This document shows positions 55,448 through 64,000 of a DNA stretch of 64,000 nucleotides, one piece after another. Origin of the DNA: an uncultured Lactobacillus sp. (GTDB lineage Bacteria; Bacillota; Bacilli; Lactobacillales; Lactobacillaceae); NCBI GenBank assembly GCA_947565635.1, contig CANOGU010000002.1, positions 62,001 to 126,000 on the forward strand. The letters are read 5' to 3'. Numbering within the stretch: the stretch's first letter is position 1; every line of letters begins with the position of its first letter. The position numbers and the translations under genes are program-made. The notes beneath the pieces are model-generated. The model did no database searches and was not told the DNA's origin. It worked only from the letters and a program-made list of their open reading frames with translations.

Positions 55448-56788
55448 CTATTCATTTTTACCAAATTCGCGAAAAATTCGGTTTCTTTCTTCAGCAGACA
55501 TTGTTTTTCTCTTAGTCTGATTCTGCTTTTCATACTTCGACCAATCAGTTGTCTTACGCACAGTCTTTTTAGGTGCACGATAATACTGACGCTTGCGTGT
55601 ATTTTTTCTTTCTTTTAGATAGGCAATTGCTTCAGCAGGTGTAGTAATTCCTTGCTGAAGCCAATCATTAGCAATTCGATCTGCAAGATTAGCGGTCAAT
55701 ACAGTATCATATTCAAAACATGCATAAACAATCATATTAATTAAAGACGGAGTTAGTCCCATTTGATCTTGTAAACGAAAAATGACTTTCTTTTCATTTG
55801 CAGTTACATAGCCACCCTTTTTCTCTTTTAGTTCATACAAGTAATCAGTTGGCACTTTACTATCTACAGCCTTCAGTAAATCTGCATCTGATTGGGATAA
55901 TTTCTTAATAGTCCTATTCGCATCTTTAGGAACTTGTTGCAATTGCTTTTTAACCATCTTTTTATTGCGATTAAGTCCGAAGTTCTCGTTAACAGCGTTT
56001 TGAATTGCATACATATTCAGTTTTTCTGAACCAGCTGACATAGTAATTAAAGCCGTATCCACAAATTCTTGCTCTGTTAGATGATAAAAATCAATAATCT
56101 GTTTAATTTCGACTTGATGCTTTAAAACTTCGCCCTTATCGATGTGATAGCTCGCAAATAGGTCTACCAAAAAGTTCCAATCAATTTTTACTGGTTCATT
56201 GCCCAGCTTTATTTCGCTCTTATTATCCTTAGGAACTTCGCCAGCTGCTTCTTTAACTTCGACAGGAGCATCAATCGCACTTTCAGCACTTAAATGAAAT
56301 ACATCAAAAAATCCACTAGTAATCTCTTTAGCATCTTTTAAACCGACAAAAGTACGTGGTGTAAATTTCTTTACTAAACGATTAAATGCTACATTCCCTA
56401 CACGTTCAAGTAATAAACTTGAAAGTAAAAATGTATGAAAAAATTCACCTGCTGAAGGAACTTTTTCAACTTCAAAAATTAATACTTCGCCTAGAACAGG
56501 GTTTGAACCTAAAAAAGTCTTAACTAAACCTGTCGCTTCTAAATGATGCAATGTAGAAAATAAATCCTCTAATTTTAGATTTGTCTGATCTTGAAGTTGA
56601 TATAAGGTTTTATAATCTTTAGCAAAAGGCACTTCATCAAATTCCTTTGTTAAAGTTATGTATAATCCCACTCCTTGAATTCCTACTAAGGGTTCAAAAA
56701 GAGTTGTTAGAACCTTAATATTTTCCTCACTAACAGCTATTTGATTAGCCACATAAAAAGGCTGCTTAGGGTCAGCACTTTCAAACAC
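55448..56788 (-). CDS. dnaB: Replication initiation and membrane attachment protein DnaB
   Basis: This is the Gram-positive DnaB (not the replicative helicase), which acts with DnaD and DnaI in helicase loading. The 446-residue protein has an N-terminal winged-helix domain and the C-terminal DnaD-like segments (DLLKAVDSKVPTDYL… and LQDQMGLTPSLINMIVYAC), ending in a basic tail with KKTVRKTTDWSKYEK. The start is GTG with AAGGAG upstream. It follows nrdR by 7 bases. Confidence 0.93.
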   Translation of the reverse strand: MFESADPKQPFYVANQIAVSEENIKVLTTLFEPLVGIQGVGLYITLTKEFDEVPFAKDYKTLYQLQDQTNLKLEDLFSTLHHLEATGLVKTFLGSNPVLGEVLIFEVEKVPSAGEFFHTFLLSSLLLERVGNVAFNRLVKKFTPRTFVGLKDAKEITSGFFDVFHLSAESAIDAPVEVKEAAGEVPKDNKSEIKLGNEPVKIDWNFLVDLFASYHIDKGEVLKHQVEIKQIIDFYHLTEQEFVDTALITMSAGSEKLNMYAIQNAVNENFGLNRNKKMVKKQLQQVPKDANRTIKKLSQSDADLLKAVDSKVPTDYLYELKEKKGGYVTANEKKVIFRLQDQMGLTPSLINMIVYACFEYDTVLTANLADRIANDWLQQGITTPAEAIAYLKERKNTRKRQYYRAPKKTVRKTTDWSKYEKQNQTKRKTMSAEERNRIFREFGKNE

Positions 56789-56795
56789 AGGCTAC

Positions 56796-57260
56796 CTACT
56801 CCTTATCATGTTTAGCCATCATATCTTCCATGGCTTCCATAAATCCTGAAACATCTTTAAATTGACGGTAAATACTTGCAAAACGAATGTAAGCTACATC
56901 ATCTAAATTAGCTAACTCTTTCATCACTAAATTACCAATATCTTTAGATGAAATCTCATTAAGACCTTGCTTACGAATTTCATTTTCTACATGGTCAACT
57001 AAAGTATCTAATTGCTCACTTGAAATCGGTCTTTTCTGCGCAGCCATCACTACACCATGCAAAATTTTATCGCGGTTAAAGGCCTCACGAGTCCCATCAT
57101 TTTTGATTACTAATAAAGGTGATCGCTCTACCCTTTCAAAAGTAGTAAACCGAAAACCACAATTTTCACATTCTCTACGTCGTCTAATTGCTCTGTTTTC
57201 ATCGCTTGGACGAGAATCAATTACTCTTGAAGCATTCTTGTGACAGTTTGGACATTCCAT
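56796..57260 (-). CDS. nrdR: Transcriptional repressor NrdR
   Basis: NrdR represses ribonucleotide reductase genes in response to dATP/ATP. The 154 residues contain the N-terminal zinc ribbon CPNCHK…CENCGF and the ATP-cone (VIKNDGTREAFNRDKILHGV, about 51-141). It lies between coaE and dnaB, its conserved place in Firmicutes. Confidence 0.96.
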   Translation of the reverse strand: MECPNCHKNASRVIDSRPSDENRAIRRRRECENCGFRFTTFERVERSPLLVIKNDGTREAFNRDKILHGVVMAAQKRPISSEQLDTLVDHVENEIRKQGLNEISSKDIGNLVMKELANLDDVAYIRFASIYRQFKDVSGFMEAMEDMMAKHDKE

Positions 57261-57265
57261 CTTCT

Positions 57266-57862
57266 CTACCTGCCTATCTTTTGTAATAAATCGGATAATT
57301 TTTTCTCTAAATCATTTATTGTACCAGTATTCGCTACAACATAGGTAGCTCTTTTTTCTTTTTCACTTAGTGGCATTTGATTATTTATTCTACTTAAAGC
57401 TTCTTTTTCAGTGAAATTATTCCGCTTCATCAGTCGCTTAAGCTGCAACTCTGGAGAAATCGAAATAACTAATACCCCATCACATAAACTTTCAAAGCCA
57501 GATTCAAATAGCAATGGCACATCAATTACAACCAATTTTTCTTGATTTAAACGATACTGCTCCATCTGTCGTTTAATTTCTTGATGAACAAGTGGGTGGG
57601 TTAAACTGTTAAGCTTCTTTAACTTAGCTTGATCGTTAAAAACTATCTCACCTAACTTGCGACGATTGATTGTTTGATTATCAGTAAGAATCTTTGATCC
57701 AAAATAGTCAACAACAGCCTGATACCCAGCTTGTCCAACTTCCATTATCTTATGGGCAATCAAGTCGGAATCAATAATTGGAATATTTTTCTTTTTGAAA
57801 AAGTCATCAGCCGTACTTTTACCACTGGCAATTCCACCAGTTAAACCTAAAAAATATGTCAT
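57266..57862 (-). CDS. coaE: Dephospho-CoA kinase
   Basis: CoaE phosphorylates dephospho-CoA, the last step of coenzyme A synthesis. P-loop GLTGGIASGKST at 6-17, IDVPLLFESG, and the lid region RLMKRNNFTEKEAL. From the ATG at 57860-57862 it has 198 residues, with AGGTG upstream, and overlaps the mutM stop by 4 bases (ATGA). A longer in-frame start lies inside mutM. Confidence 0.95.
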   Translation of the reverse strand: MTYFLGLTGGIASGKSTADDFFKKKNIPIIDSDLIAHKIMEVGQAGYQAVVDYFGSKILTDNQTINRRKLGEIVFNDQAKLKKLNSLTHPLVHQEIKRQMEQYRLNQEKLVVIDVPLLFESGFESLCDGVLVISISPELQLKRLMKRNNFTEKEALSRINNQMPLSEKEKRATYVVANTGTINDLEKKLSDLLQKIGR

Positions 57863-58689
57863 TTGTACAACACCTGACAATGTGAACAAAAAGTAGTGCC
57901 ACGTCCGTTTACTTTAATCTTTTCTAAAACAGTACCGCAGCTGCTACACTGTTCACCTGCATGACCATAAACTTGAAGCATATTTTGATAACCACCAGTT
58001 TCTCCATTTGCATCTAAATAAGTATGAACAGTTGTACCGCGTTCTTTAGTTGCTACAGCAATCGTATGATTAATATTTCGATATAAATCAGCCACCTTAT
58101 CGGATGGTATTTTTTTAGCGCTACTTAGGGGATGAATTTTACTCTGCCACAACACTTCATCAACATAAATATTACCTAATCCGCAAACTACTGTCTGATC
58201 CAAAATTGTATTCTTGATATTTTTCTTTTTTTTACTTAATGCATCCCTAAAATATTCAAGACTAAACTCATCAGTATTTGGTTCAGGTCCTAGGTGTCGA
58301 ATTCCAGTCGTCTGGCGTTCTGTTCCAGTCTCGACTAAATGCATTCTTCCAAACTTTCGCACATCGTCATATCGTAAAGCTGTTCCATCTGTAAAGATAA
58401 ATTCCACATGTTCATGCTTTTGCTTAGGAGCATCTGGAGTAACTAAATGATATTTACCTTCCATGCGCAAATGTGACACCATTGTCAAGTCATCATTAAA
58501 TCTAAACAGTAAGTATTTACCATAACGATCAATCTTCAAAATTTCCTTATTTGTCAGTTTTTTAACAAACTCATCTGGATCATTAACTATAATTTTAGGA
58601 TACCAAACAACAATTTTTTCAATTGTTTTTCCTTTAACTAATGGCGTTAAAGTCCTCCTGACCGTTTCAACTTCTGGCATTTCTGGCAT
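57859..58689 (-). CDS. mutM: Formamidopyrimidine-DNA glycosylase
   Basis: MutM removes 8-oxoguanine and cuts the abasic site. The ATG at 58687-58689 gives the start MPEMPEVETVRR, so that after Met removal the catalytic Pro and Glu are in place (compare MPELPEVET in E. coli). An in-frame TTG one codon earlier would spoil this. 276 residues. DNA-binding Lys in GKYLLFRF, the QTVVCGLGNIYVDEVL loop, and the C-terminal zinc finger CSSCGTV…CSHCQ are all present. AGGTG lies upstream. It is 15 bases after polA. Confidence 0.96.
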   Translation of the reverse strand: MPEMPEVETVRRTLTPLVKGKTIEKIVVWYPKIIVNDPDEFVKKLTNKEILKIDRYGKYLLFRFNDDLTMVSHLRMEGKYHLVTPDAPKQKHEHVEFIFTDGTALRYDDVRKFGRMHLVETGTERQTTGIRHLGPEPNTDEFSLEYFRDALSKKKKNIKNTILDQTVVCGLGNIYVDEVLWQSKIHPLSSAKKIPSDKVADLYRNINHTIAVATKERGTTVHTYLDANGETGGYQNMLQVYGHAGEQCSSCGTVLEKIKVNGRGTTFCSHCQVLYK

Positions 58690-58704
58690 CAAATCACCTA
58701 CTTT

Positions 58705-61365
58705 TTATTTTGCATCATACCAATTATGACCCCAGTTTGAATCAGCAATCAAAGGTACATCTAATTTTACAGCTGATTGCATAACCTCTGGCACAATCCT
58801 CTTAATTGTATCTAGTTCATCCTTAGGTACATCAAAAATCAATTCATCGTGTACTTGCAAAACCATCTTAGTCTTTAAATGTAATTCATCAAGTTTTTTC
58901 TGCATGTTAATCATAGCAATCTTAATGATATCAGCTGCTGATCCCTGAATTGGTGAATTAATCGCAGTTCTTTCCGCAAAACTTCTTACATTAAAGTTCT
59001 TAGAATGAATGTCTGGCAAATAGCGTCTTCTATGCATAATAGTTTCTGCATAACCATTTTCACGCGCTTTTTTAATTGCTTCATCCATATAATTTTTAAT
59101 TTGTGGATATTGTTCAAAGTAATTTTCAATAAACGTCTTAGCTTGCTTACGACTAATACCTAAGTTTTTAGATAAGCCATAATCAGAAATTCCATAAACA
59201 ATTCCAAAGTTAACTGCCTTAGCATGTCTACGCATTAATGGCGTTACTTCATCAGGTGAGTCCAAATGAAAAATTTTCATTGCAGTATGCGCGTGAATAT
59301 CATACCCCGACTTAAAGGCTTCCTGCATATGTTCATCACCAGAAACATGAGCTAGTACTCTTAATTCAACTTGTGAATAATCACAAGAGAAAATATATCC
59401 ATCTTTAGTTGATGGAACAAAAGCCTTTCGAATTTGTTTTCCTTCGTCTGTTCTAGTTGGAATGTTTTGCAAGTTAGGATCAACTGAAGAAAGTCGACCG
59501 GTAGCTGTTAATGTTTGTAAGTAACGTGTGTGAATTCTACCATCTGGCTGAATACATTCAAGCAATCCTTTGACATATGTATTTTGAATCTTAGCAATTT
59601 GACGATAGTCTAAAATTTCTGAAACGATTGGACTCTTCATCTTCAATTGCTCTAAAACTTCAACTGAGGTTGAATATCCCGTCTTAGTCTTTTTAATTGG
59701 TGGTAAACCTAATTTTTCAAACAGAATATGACCTAACTGTTTAGGAGAATTCAAATTAAATTCTTCCCCAGCTTGCTGATAAATTTTATGCTCTAATTCT
59801 TGTAACTTAACTGCAAATTCATTACCTAATTGATTCAAAACGGATGCTTCAACCTTGATTCCAGTAATTTCCATCTTAGCTAAAACAAAAGCAACCGGAA
59901 TTTCAATTGTTTCATACAAATCATCTTGTTCATGATCTTTTAATTTCTCAAGAAGAGGCTTTTTTAGTTTTTCAATTACAGCAACTTTTGCAGACAAATG
60001 TTCAAAAAATTCTCCATCTTCTGGAACAGCTTGCTTTTTACCCTTACCATAAACCTCTAAATCGGTCTTAACTGAATAATCGTCATATAGATGGGCCACT
60101 TCACCAAGATCATTGGAATTATTTTCATTATTAACCAGATAAGAGGCTAAAAGCATATCATAATCTAGCCCTTCAGCTTTAATGTCTAGTCGATTCAAGC
60201 CCACATAAGTACGTTTAATATCAAAAACATTCTTTTTAATATTCTTCTCTTCTAGCATTTGACGAAGCGGATTTTCTTGCAATAAAACAACGTCTTTTGA
60301 AACATAAATCTTATTGCCAACTTTTAATGAAAATCCTTCTAACGGTGCTAAATTATAATTATCACCCAACATTGCTAAATAAAAAGTAACTTCTTTTTCA
60401 TTAATATTGTCCAATTCGACAATATTTTCTTTAGTTAATTCAAGATATTCATATTTTTCAATTTCTTGTTTATTACTATTAGTAGCAGACGCACCTAACT
60501 CAGCTAAAAATTTCTTGAATCCTAACCGTTCATACAAGTTACGCAAGTCTTCAATGTTTGGATCTTGAAGTTTAGTATCAGCTAAAGTAACTTCAACAGG
60601 AGAATCACGATCAATAGTTGCTAATTTTTTAGCTAAAAAGGCCTTGTCTTTATCGTTAATTAAATTCTCTTTTAACTTGGACTTCTTCATTTCATCCACA
60701 TGTTCATAAAGTTTTTCAACTGAACCATATTTTTGAATTAAGCGTGAAGCAGTCTTAGGACCGACCTTTGTTACACCAGGGTAATTATCAGAATTATCAC
60801 CCATCAAAGCCTTCATATCAATAAACTCTGTCGGAGTAACACCATTAACTTCTTTCATATGTTCTGGCGTATAGGCTTCTGTATCACCAACACCGTTTTT
60901 AGTAATTAAAACGGTTGTCTTATCAGAAGCAAGTTGTGTCAAGTCTCGATCTCCAGTTACAACATCAACTGTATATCCTGCATCTTCACCCATCTTTGAA
61001 AGGGTCCCAATAATATCATCTGCTTCATAATTTTTTAGTTCATAACTCTTAATTCCTAAATCTTTAAGCAATTCACGGATAACAGGAAGTTGCTCCGATA
61101 ATTCACTTGGAGTTTTTTGTCGACCACCCTTATAATCTTGATACATCTTGGTTCTAAAAGTAACTTTTCCAGCATCAAAAGCAACTAAGACATTAGTCGG
61201 CTTTGTCTGCTTCATAATTGCATCAAGCATATTCTTAAAAGTAAAAATTGCATTTGTATGCAAACCGTCTGGACTAGTAAATCTATCTAACTGACGGTAC
61301 AAAGCATAAAAGGCACGAAAGGCCACTGAATTTCCGTCAATTAAAAGCAATTTCTTTTGTGCCAT
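58705..61365 (-). CDS. polA: DNA polymerase I
   Basis: PolA fills gaps and removes RNA primers. From the ATG at 61363-61365 (MAQKKLLLIDGNSVAFRAF), with AAGGAG 6 bases upstream, it has 886 residues. The 5'-3' exonuclease domain (about 1-295), the middle 3'-5' exonuclease-like domain, which lacks the DxE metal ligands (region VTFYLAMLG), and the polymerase domain with DYSQVELRVLAHVSGD, RRHAKAVNFGIVYG and QVHDELIFD. Proofreading is therefore probably absent, as in Bacillus Pol I. It heads polA-mutM-coaE-nrdR-dnaB-dnaI. Confidence 0.97.
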   Translation of the reverse strand: MAQKKLLLIDGNSVAFRAFYALYRQLDRFTSPDGLHTNAIFTFKNMLDAIMKQTKPTNVLVAFDAGKVTFRTKMYQDYKGGRQKTPSELSEQLPVIRELLKDLGIKSYELKNYEADDIIGTLSKMGEDAGYTVDVVTGDRDLTQLASDKTTVLITKNGVGDTEAYTPEHMKEVNGVTPTEFIDMKALMGDNSDNYPGVTKVGPKTASRLIQKYGSVEKLYEHVDEMKKSKLKENLINDKDKAFLAKKLATIDRDSPVEVTLADTKLQDPNIEDLRNLYERLGFKKFLAELGASATNSNKQEIEKYEYLELTKENIVELDNINEKEVTFYLAMLGDNYNLAPLEGFSLKVGNKIYVSKDVVLLQENPLRQMLEEKNIKKNVFDIKRTYVGLNRLDIKAEGLDYDMLLASYLVNNENNSNDLGEVAHLYDDYSVKTDLEVYGKGKKQAVPEDGEFFEHLSAKVAVIEKLKKPLLEKLKDHEQDDLYETIEIPVAFVLAKMEITGIKVEASVLNQLGNEFAVKLQELEHKIYQQAGEEFNLNSPKQLGHILFEKLGLPPIKKTKTGYSTSVEVLEQLKMKSPIVSEILDYRQIAKIQNTYVKGLLECIQPDGRIHTRYLQTLTATGRLSSVDPNLQNIPTRTDEGKQIRKAFVPSTKDGYIFSCDYSQVELRVLAHVSGDEHMQEAFKSGYDIHAHTAMKIFHLDSPDEVTPLMRRHAKAVNFGIVYGISDYGLSKNLGISRKQAKTFIENYFEQYPQIKNYMDEAIKKARENGYAETIMHRRRYLPDIHSKNFNVRSFAERTAINSPIQGSAADIIKIAMINMQKKLDELHLKTKMVLQVHDELIFDVPKDELDTIKRIVPEVMQSAVKLDVPLIADSNWGHNWYDAK

Positions 61366-61382
61366 ATTTTTCTCCTTAAATA

Positions 61383-61424
61383 AAAAAACTGTCAAATAGT
61401 CTCTTAACTATTTTAACAGTTTTT
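61383..61424 (-). terminator. Terminator-like hairpin in front of polA
   Basis: AAAAACTGT, a short internal loop, AAATAGT, then the complementary ACTATTT and ACAGTTTTTTT. It lies 44 bases after the stop of the ammonia-lyase remnant and only 5 bases before the polA ribosome site, so it is either the old gene's terminator or a leader element of polA. Confidence 0.7.
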
Positions 61425-61467
61425 GATACATCATTTAATTATCTACTTTGCTTTAGTACTTAAATAC

Positions 61468-61635
61468 CTAAAATGGATTATTTTCATCAACAACTTCACG
61501 ATAATTATCAGGATCAGTGTCGCCTTCAGTACTTAAGACAATGATTCTTGAATTTTCATCAAGGCTTAATTCTTTACGATAATTTTCTAAATCTGGGTTA
61601 GACAAATAAGAACCAGTTGATCGAATATTCGATTG
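61468..61635 (-). pseudogene. 3' remnant of diaminopropionate ammonia-lyase
   Basis: The open frame of 55 codons without a start encodes TGSYLSNPDLENYRKELSLD and onward to RIIVLSTEGDTDPDNYREVV, stop. The STEGDTDP-NYR-VV ending is that of diaminopropionate ammonia-lyase (YgeX family, PLP fold-type II). The rest of the gene, about 340 residues, is missing; the homology seems to stop near 61620, where a 14-bp palindrome lies. The terminator at 61383-61424 would be that of the lost gene. Nothing else is seen in 61425-61467. Confidence 0.7.
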
Positions 61636-61685
61636 CTACTTATCGTGGTGACTTAAATTCTTTTATAATTGATCTTAACCGCTAA
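61620..61685 (+). pseudogene. Short plus-strand C-terminal fragment
   Basis: Reads IEYSIATYRGDLNSFIIDLN R stop on the plus strand, starting where the ammonia-lyase homology on the other strand ends, and followed at once by a hairpin. It looks like the tail of a second, unrelated truncated gene, but 22 codons are too few to be sure. The family is not recognised. Confidence 0.25.
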
Positions 61686-61718
61686 AAAAGAGAAACATAC
61701 TTAAACGTTCCTCTTTTT
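61684..61718. terminator. Terminator after the TSUP permease gene
   Basis: AAAAAGAG and CTCTTTTT form an outer stem with an inner AAAC/GTTC-like pairing, 17 bases after the minus-strand permease stop codon. It is symmetrical enough to act on both strands. Confidence 0.6.
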
Positions 61719-61735
61719 AACGATCTTTGATGATT

Positions 61736-62512
61736 TCAACGAATAAATTTCATCCCAATCATAATAATTCCTAAACCTATAAAGACCCAAGCAACAACCT
61801 TATTGAGCTTTTGCTCATCAATTTTATTAGCAAAGCGTGAACCAATAATACCTGCTACAACTGCGCCTAACGCTATCCAAAGACCATATTTCCAATCGAC
61901 ATTGCCTTGTCTTGCGTAACCTAATAATGATGATAATGCTGTAATTGCCATAATAACGGTTGAGGTTCCAACAGCTTGATGCATTGGATAATGCAAAATA
62001 AAAATAATAGTCAATAACACCATCACACCGCCGCCAGCACCAACTAGTCCACTAATGATCCCAATACCAAAGCCTAATCCTAGTAATGCCATTGTTTGTG
62101 CAAATTTCGACTTAAAATGAACACCTTTGTTAGGATCAACCGAATTGTTCTTCTTTCGCAGCGTCGAAATCCCTGAAATAATTAACATTATCGCAAAAAT
62201 ACCGCTTAGTTTCGTATCAGAGATTATCCCAGCCCAGTGACTTCCAAGTTGAGCTCCAATAATTGACCCTACTGTAATCCAAATACTAGCCTGCAGCCTG
62301 ACATTCTTATGCTTGATATAATCAATTGAAACAACGATACTTGTAATCACATCAACTAATAAGCTCGTTCCAATTGCTAAATGAGAATTAATTCCAAAAA
62401 GCAAGGTTAAGCTAGGAACAACAACGGTAACACCACTCGCTCCAATTAAACTAGTGATAGTCCCTGTTACTAGACCAATACAAATTATCTCTATAATTGC
62501 TAAAATTGACAT
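61736..62512 (-). CDS. TSUP/TauE-SafE family sulfite or organic-anion exporter
   Basis: A 258-residue protein with about seven to eight membrane segments in two repeats. Each repeat has a Gly-rich motif near its start (GTITSLIGASGVTVVVPSL and GIISGLVGAGGGVMVLLTI), typical of TauE/SafE permeases. Substrates are anions such as sulfite or sulfoacetate; the true one is unknown. It is flanked by terminators on both sides, so it is monocistronic. Confidence 0.88.
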   Translation of the reverse strand: MSILAIIEIICIGLVTGTITSLIGASGVTVVVPSLTLLFGINSHLAIGTSLLVDVITSIVVSIDYIKHKNVRLQASIWITVGSIIGAQLGSHWAGIISDTKLSGIFAIMLIISGISTLRKKNNSVDPNKGVHFKSKFAQTMALLGLGFGIGIISGLVGAGGGVMVLLTIIFILHYPMHQAVGTSTVIMAITALSSLLGYARQGNVDWKYGLWIALGAVVAGIIGSRFANKIDEQKLNKVVAWVFIGLGIIMIGMKFIR

Positions 62513-62592
62513 CCTTCACGCCTCAATGCTTAACAATACTCCCTGTCTATATTGTATTAGTCTTTCAACTACAAACCAACAATTACGACAAA

Positions 62593-62627
62593 AAACGCTC
62601 AATTCTAATTATATGAATTGAGCGTTT
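62593..62627 (-). terminator. Intrinsic terminator after murC
   Basis: AAACGCTCAATTC and GAATTGAGCGTTT form a 13-bp stem with a 9-base loop; a T run follows on the minus strand. Confidence 0.88.
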
Positions 62628-62634
62628 AATTTAA

Positions 62635-63948
62635 TTACAGTAACTTTTCATATGCGTCTTCATACTTAGGAATGTCACCAGCACCCATAAATACTACAAC
62701 AGCATTCTTATGCTTAGTTAAATCAGCAATATTGTCTAAATCAATTACTTCTGAACCAGGAATATTGTTAACTAAATCTTCACTTGAAATATCGCCACTT
62801 GCTTCACGTGCAGAAGCATAAATTGGAGTAATGTAAGCCTTGTCTACATCACGTAAAATTTCTTCAAAATCTTTTTGATATTTCCTAGTTCTTGAGAAAG
62901 TATGTGGTTGGAAAACTACCACTAATTCTTTATCTGGGAACTTTTGACGAGCAGCTTGAATAGTTGCACGCATTTCTGTTGGGTGGTGAGCATAATCATC
63001 AATTACTGAAACATCGCCAAAATCTTTTTCAGCAAATCTTCTCTTAGCACCCTTGAAAGTTAAAAGTCCCTTCTTAATATCTTCCATTGGAACTTTTTCA
63101 GTATAAGCTACTGCAATCACAGCAGTAGTATTTAAAATACTGTGATCACCAAATAAATGAATTTCAAAGCGACCCAAATCTTTTCCATGTGCTAAAACAT
63201 TGAACTTAGAACCAGTAGTAGTCTTTTCAATATTAACTGCTTGGAAGTCATCAGTATCTTTGAAGCCATAAGTATATTTAGGAATATCAGTCTTAAGACT
63301 TTGAAGACGTTTGTCGTCTCCCCAAACAAAGAGAGCCTTCTTAGTTTGATCAGCAGCAGTTTGGAAGGCACTAGTGTAATCAGCTTGATCCTTAAAGTAA
63401 TCTGGGTGATCAAAATCAATGTTAGTCATAATTTGGTAGTCTGGGTGATATGCTAAGAAGTGACGACGATATTCATCGGCTTCATAAACAAAGAAACGTG
63501 AACCCTCTACTCCTTTACCACGACCATCACCAATTAAGTAAGAAGTAGGAGCAACTTCACCTAAAACGTGTGATAAAAGACTTGTAGTTGAAGTCTTACC
63601 ATGTGTACCAGAAACTCCGATTGAAGTATGCATCTGAACAATTTCTTCAACAGTATCAGGATAAGATTGCCATTCAACATTTTTGTCCAAGCAAGCTGCT
63701 ACTTCAGGATTATCTTGTTTAAAAGCATTTCCTTTAACAATTACTTGTTCTGCATTGCTCTTAATATTTTTTGGATCAAAGTTTTTTACTTCAATACCAG
63801 CTTTTTCAAGAGGAACTTGAGTAAAGGTGTACTTTTCAATGTCACTACCTGCAACATTATAGCCTAAGTCGTGCAAAACTAAAGCTAAGGATGCCATACC
63901 AGTTCCTTTAATGCCAATGAACCAAATTTGTTTATTTTTGTCTAACAT
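62635..63948 (-). CDS. murC: UDP-N-acetylmuramate-L-alanine ligase
   Basis: MurC adds the first amino acid (L-Ala) of the peptidoglycan stem peptide, using ATP in the cytoplasm. 437 residues, full length: N-terminal UDP-binding fold with IGIKGTGMASLALVL, the ATP-binding GTHGKTSTTSL (about 113-123), the DDYAHHPTEM motif near 321 and the C-terminal ligase domain. The GGAG ribosome site is upstream at a slightly long spacing. The remaining bases 63949-64000 hold only its upstream region; a TAAAAT lies near 63991 on the minus strand. Confidence 0.97.
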   Translation of the reverse strand: MLDKNKQIWFIGIKGTGMASLALVLHDLGYNVAGSDIEKYTFTQVPLEKAGIEVKNFDPKNIKSNAEQVIVKGNAFKQDNPEVAACLDKNVEWQSYPDTVEEIVQMHTSIGVSGTHGKTSTTSLLSHVLGEVAPTSYLIGDGRGKGVEGSRFFVYEADEYRRHFLAYHPDYQIMTNIDFDHPDYFKDQADYTSAFQTAADQTKKALFVWGDDKRLQSLKTDIPKYTYGFKDTDDFQAVNIEKTTTGSKFNVLAHGKDLGRFEIHLFGDHSILNTTAVIAVAYTEKVPMEDIKKGLLTFKGAKRRFAEKDFGDVSVIDDYAHHPTEMRATIQAARQKFPDKELVVVFQPHTFSRTRKYQKDFEEILRDVDKAYITPIYASAREASGDISSEDLVNNIPGSEVIDLDNIADLTKHKNAVVVFMGAGDIPKYEDAYEKLL

Positions 63949-64000
63949 ATTATTACTATCTCCATTGTTTGTGCCAAAATATTCGTTTTAATTTTACCAT

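Noticed and set aside
58687..58692. TTG start for mutM
   Set aside because: It would put Met before the required N-terminal Pro; the ATG at 58687-58689 gives the MPE-MPEVET start needed for catalysis.
1..64000. Mobile elements, prophage, CRISPR arrays, tRNA or rRNA genes
   Set aside because: I looked for transposase and integrase motifs, regularly spaced repeats and tRNA/rRNA signatures on both strands and saw none.

Overview
The window is a continuous, gene-dense, AT-rich piece of a Firmicutes chromosome. Gene order, the mevalonate operon, the HPr/enzyme I pair and the many matches to Lactobacillus core genes point to a Lactobacillus of the acidophilus/gasseri/johnsonii group, most likely near L. 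johnsonii or L. gasseri. This assignment comes from recognising gene families and order, not from a database search. I found no tRNA, rRNA, CRISPR array, prophage or transposase. Almost everything is housekeeping, and most genes are on the minus strand.

Layout. 1-3.5 kb: mecA (cut by the window edge), spx, ptsHI. 3.6-6.3 kb: plus-strand clpE under a perfect CIRCE operator, then a DUF1827 gene. 6.3-12.7 kb: prfC with a CBS/CorC-type protein, small conserved genes, recX and the divergent rRNA uracil methyltransferase gene. 13-16.6 kb: upper mevalonate operon (thiolase, HMG-CoA reductase, HMG-CoA synthase). 16.7-20 kb: hydrolase, HAD phosphatase, MFS transporter. 20-25 kb: glnA, miaA, a 59-residue DUF3042 protein, and the yqgQ/rhomboid/5-FTHF cyclo-ligase group with rpmG. 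25-31.7 kb: PBP2-type transpeptidase, YfhO, greA, mltG. 31.8-36.7 kb: pheST with a T-box, an HxlR regulator, an rRNA methyltransferase. 36.8-40.4 kb: acylphosphatase, YidC, and an ArlRS-like two-component system. 40.5-45.4 kb: yceD, tmcAL, rsfS, yqeK, nadD, yqeH, yqeG. 45.6-47.9 kb: adenosine deaminase, then infC-rpmI-rplT with a leader. 47.9-52.3 kb: the one accessory-looking island. 52.3-61.4 kb: thrS with a T-box, dnaI, dnaB, nrdR, coaE, mutM, polA. 61.4-64 kb: gene debris, a TSUP permease, murC.

The accessory island (47.9-52.3 kb) is the most interesting part. A LytTR DNA-binding protein, a four-helix DUF3021 membrane protein, an ABC ATPase and an ABC-2 permease form one tightly overlapping operon. 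Its promoter region carries two 9-bp direct repeats (ACCATTCAC and ACCATTTAC) exactly 21 bp apart, the geometry expected for a LytTR-type activator. This looks like a self-regulated exporter of unknown substrate. Beside it lie a frameshifted HxlR regulator gene and an aldo/keto reductase gene broken by one in-frame TAA.

Regulation visible in the DNA: CIRCE on clpE (no CtsR box seen); a cre-like palindrome at the predicted ptsHI start site; T-boxes for pheST and thrS; an L20-type leader and a probable AUA start codon for infC; a dyad just downstream of the glnA promoter at a locus that lacks the usual glnR; hairpins in the 5' regions of yidC and polA. Decay is limited to four spots: a 47-codon remnant beside mvaS, the hxlR/reductase pair, and the 3' end of a diaminopropionate ammonia-lyase gene upstream of polA, joined to a short plus-strand fragment.
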